Assembly (NCBI GenBank): GCA_030686995.1
Contig: CM060709.1
Location: 129,796,373 to 129,860,372 of the forward strand
DNA length: 64,000 nucleotides
Direction: 5' to 3'
Origin: Artemisia argyi
Lineage: Eukaryota; Streptophyta; Magnoliopsida; Asterales; Asteraceae
Shown here: positions 55,701 to 64,000 of the stretch, piece after piece
How positions within the stretch are numbered: the first letter of the stretch is position 1
How the letters are laid out: each line of letters opens with the position of its first letter
The notes under the pieces: generated by a model
Told to the model about the DNA's origin: nothing
The model's input: the letters and a program-made list of their open reading frames with translations, nothing else
The model's database searches: none
Made by a program: the position numbers and the translations under genes

Positions 55701-56343
55701 CGACCTCTTCATCCCGGGTCAATATGTTGTACCATCTGGATCCTCATATGGCGGACTCAATGACCGTTTTGGCATTGGTGATTACCACACTACGATCACG
55801 GCCCTTTCCCGCCTCTCCATGATCCCAGAACTCGACAATGCAGGGCTCCATGAACTCAACTCAGAATCCGCATTTCAAGCTCAACTTAAACTAAGAAATG
55901 TGTCATATCTCACTAAAAGAATCCCATTTTGCATTGTCTCTGATCGAACGTACGATTTTCCTCCAGGAAGGTTTGGGGTGCCAGTTGCGGCTTTATCGAG
56001 TAAAGGGCCATTGAGTGGGGTGAAATGCAGGCCATGCAGGTCTAGTTTTTCAAGCAAATGGGCAGAAACGGTCCTGAACGGGTTAGACAGACAGTGGAGT
56101 TGGACAGAAAGTGCTAATGGGACACTGCAGCTTTGTGATGGTCATGACAAATGGGAAGATGGGTGGGAAGATTTGTTTGATGGAGTCGCGGGAAAGAAGC
56201 TCGCAGCTATAAGGAAAAGGGTTTCGAAGATGTCGTTTGATGAGTGTGTTGAGGATTTTGAGATTATGAAACGACGGTCGGCGGCCTGGGACGTGCCGCC
56301 GGCCGAGGAACTTTGCCGGTCAGTTAGGAAGATAGAACATTAG
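52188..56343 (+). CDS. DUF7796-type membrane-anchored protein, two exons
   Basis: Exon 1 is 52188-52676 and exon 2 is 55567-56343, giving 421 residues. The donor is CAG|GTAATT and the acceptor TTCTTCAG|GG, phase 0, joining NGIQ to GLLQYF. Residues about 23-39 ([17 protein letters not shown]) form a single membrane anchor after a short basic N-terminus, giving a type II orientation. The conserved part begins [14 protein letters not shown] (79-91) and includes [24 protein letters not shown] (192-202), [34 protein letters not shown] and [12 protein letters not shown] recognise the plant family labelled DUF7796 from memory. Its biochemical role is not known to me; a Golgi-type location would fit the topology but is inference. 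The 2.9 kb intron holds two MITEs. All splice and reading-frame features are intact. Confidence 0.88.
52945..53193. mobile_element. Stowaway-type MITE in the intron
   Basis: The ends CTACCTTCGTCTCAATTTGT and, reversed, CTACCTCCGTCCCAATTTAT are the classic Stowaway terminus. A TA flanks both sides (52943-52944, 53194-53195). Length is 249 bp. No coding capacity. Confidence 0.9.
53266..53558. mobile_element. Foldback MITE in the intron
   Basis: The arms, about 90 bases each, are imperfect reverse complements (GGTTTTGGTCT...GTACTTTT...CTATTTATC...CCACTTAATG). They meet around a centre near 53410 with ACACGT/ACGTGT sequences. No target duplication was established. Confidence 0.78.
55498..55547 (+). 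repeat. 25-bp tandem duplication just before the splice acceptor
   Basis: The unit GAGGGTAGAATAGTCATTTA plus ACAGT occurs twice, back to back. The second copy ends 19 bases before the first base of exon 2, so it lies over the probable branch-point region. Confidence 0.9.
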
Positions 56344-56446
56344 TCTAAATTTTTGGATGATTACAAATATGATATACAATTGATAAATAGTCTGTATACA
56401 CAATTACACACATTAAAGATAAAGTCACTTTTAGAAATAAGTTTAG

Positions 56447-56452
56447 AATAAA
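56447..56452 (+). promoter_or_regulatory. Candidate polyadenylation signal of the DUF7796 gene
   Basis: AATAAA lies about 105 bases after the stop codon. Confidence 0.45.
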
Positions 56453-57119
56453 AAGAATTATAACGGGCACTTCTTTTTTGTACAACGCACGTCTTTTTTT
56501 TTTTTTTTTTTTTTTTAGATAAGCTATCAGAAGAAGAGCTAGATGGTCATTCTTGTACTTATATAAAGCTGGTTAGTTTTAAGACGTTATGGAGTATATT
56601 CTAGTTTTTTTTTTTTTTTTTAATGAAAGTTTTACTGTTTAAATTGAGATTTGAATGTTCTTTGAGACTGAACCAGGTCATCTTTTTACTTGCATTTGAA
56701 TGTATAATTTGCATGAAATATTACGAAGACAAGGGTTAAATATAATATTTGAAAAACATCTAGGGATTAGTGCTAAAAAATCTCCCCTTGCCAAAATTTC
56801 CTAGGCAAAGGCTTTAAATCGAAAAAAACCGTGTTCGGGTATATCCGAATGACCCAAGTGGTCGTTTGGATCACGAAATCGAACACTCCATGAAACTTTG
56901 AATGTTTTTGAAGGTCATTTCGATTATACACTAGAACTGGTATTTAACTGGTATTTAACTATCAAATATAACTAATGCAGTTAGCCATTACCATGTTTAC
57001 GAAAACTTTATACAGAGACAAATGATTCTGCAGATCAATGTTTTGCAATTATACTTCCTAAGAGAAGTAAAAAAGGTGCTTGCACCGCTTATTCACAATA
57101 TCATCATAAGAGTCGTACG
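56453..57119. other. Intergenic DNA, no gene seen
   Basis: T-runs at about 56496-56516 and 56606-56621. Nothing else recognised. Confidence 0.5.
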
Positions 57120-57809
57120 GATCATGCACTCATGTGGAAATAGTTTGAATGATGCCATAACCCACTGGTGGGTAGTCTAATAATGCAGGTGCAGTAAGAG
57201 CTGGGTTGCAGTCCCCATTGTGATACTCAACTGATGTAGTTATTGGTAGTCATAGCAGCTCTAGTTCTGTCTGTTATTTATAATCGGGATATACTTGCAT
57301 GGTTGTATTGTGTTTATCAACTTTCTAGGCTTTCTAGTTTAGCATATTGACTTCTCGCGTATAGGCAGCTAGTTATACATTGCAATGTCGCGTACCTGAA
57401 GACTGATAAACTCTATTAATTACTACTTATTAAGCAATACATCATGTTTAGAAGACAACCTCCATTCTCAAAATGCATCATAGACAATGACCAGAAGCAA
57501 CATGAATTGTCATCATCTAAAAGGCTGACTCACTAATTAATTAGAGAAAAATGAATGAGGACTACATCAATGCATTCCTTTTTGTAACCATACTAACTTG
57601 AAATACATAAACCTTGATAATCATAGATGCGTTTAGAATAGTCATGAATATAAACATTCAAATGATACCAAGCATAACATTACTTGTCTACGTTAAAAAG
57701 TGTGAAAATTACATGAAGTTGATTGTTCCACGGCTTAGCTACAAACTAGGCTCCTCCCCCCACGAGACAAAATATCACTTCGTAATCCACACCTTGCAAT
57801 GTGGCCATT
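57120..57809 (-). other. Inverted copy of the F-box 3' flank
   Basis: Read on the minus strand it has, in the same order as behind the intact genes, GACAAGTAATGTTATGCTTG (57692-57673), the phrase GCTTCTGGTCATTGTCTATGATG (near 57498) and CACCTGCATTATTAGACTACCC then ACCAGTGGGTTATG (57191-57156). This confirms that the whole F-box locus was copied here in the opposite direction. Confidence 0.78.
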
Positions 57810-58262
57810 CATCTCCAAAATAAACCTAATTCAGGATATACAGAGCCATTTGAGTGATTGAGCAAAAGTAACGTTTCCTTGTAAGAGTCCATTAAGAATG
57901 AATTCCTTATTCCAGAAATCCCAAGATGATTGATTTGTTCAGAGCATGGTTGGTAAACTTCAAGTGCTGTAACGTGTTCAACCTCCGTTTTAGTTTCTAT
58001 TACAAACAGGTTCACTATTCTTCCTAAATCCCAATATATTATGTATTGTTGAACCAGGTGTGTTAATGGTGAATAGCTTTGTGAAGGAATCAACATGCTC
58101 CATCTTCCATACACCACAAACTATTGTTTCAAAAAAAACAAGAGACTCCCTTAAGCTTAGATATGAATACACTTGCCCAATACGGTTTTACACTGTGTGG
58201 TATGTCTATGACTCTAAATTCTTTAGCTATCAAATCAAATGATAGGATCATATAGTTTAAGC
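57810..58262 (-). pseudogene. F-box gene, C-terminal part, frameshifted
   Basis: On the minus strand the pieces FDLIAKEF (near 58240), WKMEHVDSFTKLFTINTPGS (near 58110), ALEVYQPCSEQINHLGISG (57970-57915) and NSFLMDSYKETLLLLNHSN align with the C-terminal half of the F-box proteins at 19284 and 24126. Frameshifts, including one near 58050, separate them. The N-terminal F-box and LWNPSIRR regions were not found. A dead copy. Confidence 0.82.
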
Positions 58263-58889
58263 TAAAAATATTCCTGGTAAACTCTTTAGCAACCCAATAA
58301 AGGATACATTGGTTTATGCAGTTTGGTAAGGATACTTTGGTTTATCCAGTTTGTTACGTGTTTATGCCTCCTACTGCTTGAAGATTATTTGCTTCCACTT
58401 GCTGTCAGATGTTTTCATCAACAATTATTTATTTGTTTTACTTTATTGTTTATTAGCCTTTCAACTCCAGTACGAGCTTTCGCGATTTCGCCGCTCGAGC
58501 TGCCGGCGAGTATTAGATGATAGATATGACCCAAGTCCGTCTGTGGGGTTAGGTCCATAAGGTTGTCTAAGGTTTGTAGTCTATATAATGTGATCAAGAA
58601 TAATATATAACCTACGGGGAATTATGTAATCCAACAGAAAGTTGATTAGTGGGAAGATGTAAAATTTTGGTAATTTAACATGTCCATTAAATATTTGGAC
58701 ATCCTATCCCAAGGTTATTATATATGGATGTCCAACTTGTTAATATCTATACTGTTGGTTGTTATTTGTATAACGGTTTCCCAGATTAGGGTTAAGATAA
58801 TCAATAAAGGTACCGGATATTCACTTGAAATCGTGGTATCACTTTCCAATAGAAACTATTCGACCATATGCCTGGGTTACACAAATATT
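58263..58889. other. Intergenic DNA, no gene seen
   Basis: No recognisable feature. It may contain the first bases of the copia LTR, whose left end is not certain. Confidence 0.45.
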
Positions 58890-59411
58890 TCTATGGGATA
58901 AGACCAAGTGATGTTCTTGCTTTAGGCACAAACCAAGAACCAGATGCGTATAGAAGAGTTTAGGGTTTTGTGTATAGTATATCGTATAATAACTTATCTC
59001 CATGCAGAATGATGTGATCTCTATTTATAATAGAGAATACTCAAACCCTAGCCCATGGTATTATGTATAATTAACTGCCCATTAATTATATCATAATAAT
59101 TTCCATAATAATAGGGATCTGTGGTTATCAGTGGAAACATTATCACTAGCAGTGGTAATGTTAACACTAGCAGTGGTAACAATAACCCTTGCAGTGGTAA
59201 TGTTAACACATCAGTGGAAACATTAACCCTTGCAGTGGTAACATTAACACATCAGTGGAAACACACTAACAGCAGAATCTACTATCAGTAGAATCAAAAC
59301 ATAACCACTATTGAGTCAGGGGATTCAGTGACCAAATGGGTGTATACTCCATACCTCCAAACCCATTATCAGGTGTGAATTGATCCCTCAAGTGCACTAA
59401 ATTTTTCAACA
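58890..59411 (-). repeat. 3' LTR of the copia element
   Basis: On the minus strand it starts TGTTGAAAAATTTAGTGCAC at 59411. The other end is uncertain (about 58755-58894), because no partner LTR is present. It holds a TATA-like TATAAATAG near 59030-59022 and a tandem repeat at 59136-59262, in which (A/T)GCAGTGGTAA and TTAACAC blocks alternate about seven times. Confidence 0.6.
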
Positions 59412-59425
59412 ATCCTCCCCAAATT
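59412..59425 (-). other. Polypurine tract of the copia element
   Basis: On the minus strand AAATTTGGGGAGGAT directly precedes the LTR start. Confidence 0.75.
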
Positions 59426-59942
59426 TAGTTCACTACCTTTGCATGAAAATTCAAACACAAAACCAAAACAAGTGCATAAATGAAAATATCCTGAGGATTG
59501 AATTTCCACATTAGTACATATACTTTCAAATATTCGAGAATTAGGGTGTTCTAAGAATTGAACCCTTCAACCCATTTGAATACCTGATAATAAATACACA
59601 CAAGTTTTCAAACACTTAAATACTTCTGACACTATACAAGCCATGTGTCCATATCCAATTCATAAATGTTGTAAAAGCTAAAAGTCCAAAGCTTCCTGAA
59701 GCGGCAAAACTTCAACATTCACATAGGTGGTTCATTTTTAATTCATGCTCCTGCTTAGCACTTTTTCAAAGAAAATTAACCATTAAGAAGTGAAGACTTC
59801 ATCCTCCTTTCAGCAGGTAACAAGCACAACCTTGGGATGTTTGTGATACATGTGCTTCAGTCCACTAAATGATCAGCTTTCCACATTGAACTCGGCTTCC
59901 AAGTTTCCTTAGAAGGGAGTTGGGTATCCTTGCATTCAGTGA

Positions 59943-62798
59943 CTAAGTTGGACTTAAACCCATCCCTTTTGCAGACTTCAAAACCAAGTCTCTAGCCAAA
60001 CCCTTCGTCAAGTGATCAGCTAAGTTTTGTTGAGATTTAACAAACACTATAGATACCACCCTATTCATGATAAGCTCACGAATCATGCTATGCCTAACAC
60101 CTAAATGTCTAGACTTCCCATTGTACATCTGGCTATAAGCCTTTGCCAATGTAGCAGCACTATCACAACGGATAGAAATAGGTGCTATAGGTTTAGACCA
60201 CAATGGAATCTCAAGAAGCAAGTTTTTCAACCATTCAGCTTCTTTGCCAGCAGCAGCTAAAGCCACAAATTCAGATTCCATGGTTGAACTGGTAATGCAA
60301 GTTTGTTTCTTGGATGCCCAAGAAATTGCACCTCCACTAAGTAGGAATACCCAGCCACTAGTAGATGAATTGTCTTCAGTGTTACTGATCCAACTTGCAT
60401 CAGTATATCCTTCTAATACTGAAGGATAACCAGTATATGAGAGACTATAATCCATAGTTCTCTTCAAATACTTAAAGACCATCTGAATTGCTTGCCAATG
60501 ATGAGCACTAGGATTACTAGTATACCTGCTCAGTTTACCCACAACAAAAGCAATGTCAGGTCTTGTACAAGTCATGGCATACATCAAGCAGCCAATCACC
60601 CTCGAATACTCAAGTTGAGATACAGCTTTGCCAGTATTAGGCATTAGCTTCTCACTTGTATCCATAGGAGTACTCACCGAAGTACAATCAAAGTAGTTAA
60701 ATTTCTTTAACACCTTCTCAATGTAATGAGACTGTGAGATAGAAATTTTGTTACTTTCATGTTTAATCCTTATGCCAAGGATAACATCTGCCTCCCCCAT
60801 ATCCTTCATGGAGAACTTTGATGACAAAAATTCTTTTGTAAGATCAACTTGATTTTGGTCAGTGCCAAAGATCAACATGTCATCAACATATAGACAAATG
60901 ATGACTCCTTTACCAGATTCATCAATTTTGCTATATACACATTTGTCAGCTTGATTAAGTAAATAAAGAGACTTAATCAGTTTACACACCTTGTTTTCAT
61001 TGCCAGGCATGATGAAGCCCTGAGGTTGGTTCATGTAAACCTCCTCATCTAAATCACCATTCAAGAAAGCTGTCTTCACATCCATCTGATGAATAATCAG
61101 ATTGTGAATTGATGCCAAAGCAATTAGCAATCTTATGGTACTGATACGTGCCACTGGAGCATAAGTATCAAAGTAGTCTATTCCTGACTTTTGTTTAAAG
61201 CCTTGAATAACTAATCTTGCCTTGAACTTTTCAACAGTTCCATCTACCTTCATTTTCTTTTTGAAAATCCATTTGCTACCTAAAGGTTTGCAACCAGGTG
61301 GTAGATCAGTCAACACATAAGTGTCATTGCCCATGATGGAGTCCATCTCATCATTAATTGCTTCTTTCCAGAAAGCAACATCCTGGGACTTCATTGCTTC
61401 TTCAAATATTTTGGGATCATCCTCCACAATGAAGCAATGGGAGTATTGGTCAGAGACCTCACTCCTTGTACCTTCAATTAAGTATAATTGAAACTCATGT
61501 CCAAATGACTTTGGAGTCCTCACCCTATTGCTCCTTCTGAGCTCAGGTTTAGGTTGTTGTTCCACAACCTCAGCAGGAACCTCATTAGCAGGAACCTCAT
61601 CAGCAGGAACCTCTGAAACACCATTGTCATTGGTTCCATTTGGAATCCTTTGACTTGGTCTAGGGATAGATGAGAATCTGTTCTCATCAAATAGTGCATC
61701 CCTTGATTCAATTATTGAGTTAATTGAAACAGACTCATTAGGTTCTATAACATAAAACCTATAAGCCTTGGAATGCTCAGCATATCCAACAAAGATGCAT
61801 TCAATGCCTCTTTCACCCAAAGTTTTCTGCTTTGGATCAGGGAGTCTTACAACAGCCCTACAACCCCATATCCTAAGATAATTAAGGTTAGGTTTCTTTT
61901 TAGTCCAAAGTTCATAAGGGGTAACTTTGTTCCTTTTGTTGGGAAATCTATTTAATAAATAGCAAGCTGTTAACATAGCTTCACCCCAGAATCCTTGACT
62001 CAGCCCTGAATAGGACAACATGGAATTAACCATCTCCTTCAGCACCCTGTTTTTCCTTTCAGAAATACCATTTTGCTGAGGAGTATAAGGGGCAGTCGTT
62101 TCATGGATTATACCAACAGACTGAAAATACAGAGTATCCATGTACTCACCTCCCCTATCAGTCCTTAATCTTTTGATCAGGGAACTTTGTTGCAATTCAA
62201 CTTCAGTTTTAAATACTTTAAATTTATCTAATGCTTCATCTTTAGAATGTAATAAATAAACATGACAAAACCTAGAAGCATCATCAATAAAAGTCACAAA
62301 GTATTTCTTATTCCCCAAAGAGGGAGTATCATGTAAATCACAAAGGTCACTGTGAATTAACTCCAAAACTTTAGTTTCACGTTTTACTCCTTGAAAAGGT
62401 TTCTTAGTTATCTTGTTCAACATACAAGTTTTACACTTTTCAGTGTTCATATCAAAAGCTGGTATTAACCCATCCTTAGACATATCTTGCATCCTTTTAA
62501 AATGTACATGGCCAAGTCTTGCATGCCATAGGTTTGAATCATTAAGTTTAGATGTAGATATAAAAGCAGAATCAATATTATCATGAACAATATTAAGTCT
62601 GAACATTTGATTACATAAATAACCAAAACCAATAAACACACCATTTTTAGATAAAACAAACTTATCAGATTCAATAACCTGTTTATAACCACAATTATTT
62701 AAAACACTACTAGAAACCAAATTCTTTCTAATATCAGGAACATGTAAAACATTAAATAAAGAAACAATCTTTCCAGAACTAAACTTCAACTCAACACA
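59943..62798 (-). pseudogene. Copia pol (integrase, reverse transcriptase, RNase H) with an RT deletion
   Basis: The frame from the end of protease (after TGA at 62799-62801) is open for about 951 codons. Integrase has HARLGHVHFKRM, CKTCMLNKI, HSDLCD, RTDRGGEY and the third catalytic residue in QQNGISERKNR. Reverse transcriptase starts with WKEAINDEMDSI and LPPGCKPLGSKWIFKKK, has MDVKTAFLNGDLDEEVYMNQ and the catalytic YVDDM (near residue 633). RNase H has GYTDASWISN and SSTMESEFVAL. Near residue 609 (about 60962) KSLY runs straight into LLNQADKCVYSK: roughly 25 residues of the conserved Gly-Leu-Lys-Gln-Ala-Pro region are missing without loss of frame. This deletion should inactivate the enzyme. 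Confidence 0.87.
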
Positions 62799-63719
62799 TC
62801 ATTTTCCATGCACCAGGGCAGTTGACTCATTTCCCATATGAAGAATAGAACCATCATTCATTGACTTGTAGGTCTTGAACCAGCTTCTATCTTTACACAC
62901 ATGAATTGTTGCTCCAGAGTCAACCCACCACGCAACATCATCATCCTGCACAAAGTAAATATCAGATATATATGTAACATAATAAATCTTAAAAGACTTA
63001 TTAAACACATTCTGACCTTTCAGAGAATTGGTGTTACCATTCCCTCCACTTGTGCCTGATCCATTGGATTTGTTTCCAATTTTACCATCCTTGCAATCTT
63101 TCCTGAAGTGTCCAGGTTTCCCACACTTCCAACAAGTCACCTTAGGTTTCTTGTTAAGATCAGATTTGGTGTTATCTTGATGCTTACGCTTGCCCTTGTT
63201 GTCATTGTACTTGGTGGAGTTGTTATGCTCTACCATATTGACAACTGATGGACCAGTAGCAGTGCTACTCTTTGGCTTGTCAATGTCTTGAGCTTTGAGT
63301 GAATCCTCAATGCGCAAGTGACTGCCCAACTCAACAAAAGTTAAATCCTCCTTCTTATGCTTAAGCATATGCTTGAAATCTTTCCAAGAGGGAGGTAGTT
63401 TATCGATGATACAAGAGACTGAAATAGCCTCATCCATGTTCATCTTGTGTTGTGTGAATCGATCAAGTATACTAAGAAGTTCATTGTATTGTTCCATGAC
63501 AGGTCTTGAACCAACCATTTTGTAATTGTTAAAATTACTTACAAGGAACTTCTTACTTGATGCATCCTCAGCCATATACTTGGCTTCCAAGGAATCCCAT
63601 AGTTCTTGAGAAGTCTCAACATTCTGATAAATATCAAATAGAGAATCAGACATACCATTGAGAATTAAACCTCTGCATATGTAGTCATCATAACCTATCG
63701 AATAGCTGAATTAGCAGCC
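62799..63719 (-). pseudogene. Copia gag and protease, N-terminal deletion and terminal stop
   Basis: From 63690 the frame reads DDYICRGLILNGMSDSLFDI, the typical middle of this gag type. It contains LWDSLEAKYMAEDASSKKF, a CX2CX4HX4C knuckle (CWKCGKPGHFRKDC) and the protease site WWVDSGATIHVC. Upstream, an ATG at about 63719 starts MAANSAIR and then hits a stop, so the usual N-terminal 80 or so residues are missing through a deletion near 63695 and the frame is lost there. A TGA at 62799-62801 separates protease from pol; the two are otherwise in phase with no shift. Confidence 0.84.
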
Positions 63720-64000
63720 ATTTATATATAAAATTTTTCGTATGTAATGGAAGTTGAAAGAATCATTAAAGCTTTAAAGGGCCTTAAAAATTACATTATT
63801 TAGTTCATATTAAAGATGAGTTAAGGTAATGATAAACCTTTGATAATTTAGCACTAAACTAAACAGATATGCAATGAACCATATATACCCAACAAACTGC
63901 AATAGCTTTTTTTCTTGACGTTTGACCAAACACTTTACATGTGTAATTCCTAAGATAGATGGTTTTGTTTAGACTTTTTGTCTTTTAAAGTTTTATGTAT
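63720..64000. other. AT-rich end of the window, no feature seen
   Basis: No primer-binding site or LTR sequence matching 58890-59411 was found here. Confidence 0.5.

Larger units (their letters stand above)
58890..63719 (-). mobile_element. Copia retrotransposon lacking a visible 5' LTR
   Basis: On the minus strand shortened gag, protease, integrase, reverse transcriptase/RNase H, a 0.5 kb untranslated stretch (59426-59942, no feature seen), a polypurine tract and one LTR follow in order. No second LTR and no primer-binding site appear between gag and the window end, so the 5' end is deleted or lies beyond 64000. The single TGA and the in-frame deletions indicate fairly recent inactivation. 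Confidence 0.82.

Overview
This is nuclear DNA of a flowering plant, most probably a eudicot of the daisy family (Asteraceae). Genes are few and split by introns, and most of the 64 kb is retrotransposon sequence of the Athila (Ty3), Sirevirus (Ty1/copia) and short copia types. Small hAT-type, Stowaway-type and foldback elements are also present. The family-level placement is inference from the style of the retrotransposon proteins; nothing here identifies a species.

Layout. 1-8687: an LTR retrotransposon on the minus strand with 3.7 kb LTRs and a single 590-residue ORF; its 3' LTR runs off the left edge. 8688-12845: the 5' half of an older Athila-type element (gag, protease, primer-binding site, 1.45 kb LTR) into which the first element inserted. 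12846-13953: copia gag/protease, itself cut by the Athila insertion. 15194-17017: a complete 1.8 kb non-coding LTR element whose interior is a series of short hairpins. 17018-26460: a duplicated locus with two intact F-box genes (19284-20384 and 24126-25208), remnants of a reductase (SDR) gene, and small DNA transposons. 27125-30464: a degenerate terminal-inverted-repeat element, then a 10-bp-period T-tract minisatellite and a palindromic satellite. 30465-48162: a 17.7 kb decayed Sirevirus with gag, pol and an envelope-position gene; its 3' LTR is reduced to 26 bp against the satellite. 52188-56343: the best conserved single-copy-type gene, a two-exon gene for a DUF7796-type membrane-anchored protein. 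57120-58262: an inverted, broken F-box copy with the same 3' flank as the two intact ones. 58890-63719: a copia element with one nonsense codon, an in-frame deletion in reverse transcriptase and a shortened gag.

Only three genes look functional as host genes: the two F-box genes (probable substrate receptors of SCF ubiquitin ligases) and the DUF7796 gene. They do not form a shared pathway. The F-box genes are tandem duplicates that share promoter and 3' flank, and older relics of the same duplication surround them. The most unusual structures are non-coding: the hairpin series in the 1.8 kb element, the palindromic satellite beside phased T-tracts, the CTTACGCGTAAG palindromes in two separate non-coding regions of the Sirevirus, and the TGACGCCGTCA cluster upstream of a TATA box in the Athila LTR. 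All coordinates come from reading the sequence by eye. Family names rest on motif recognition, not on a database search.
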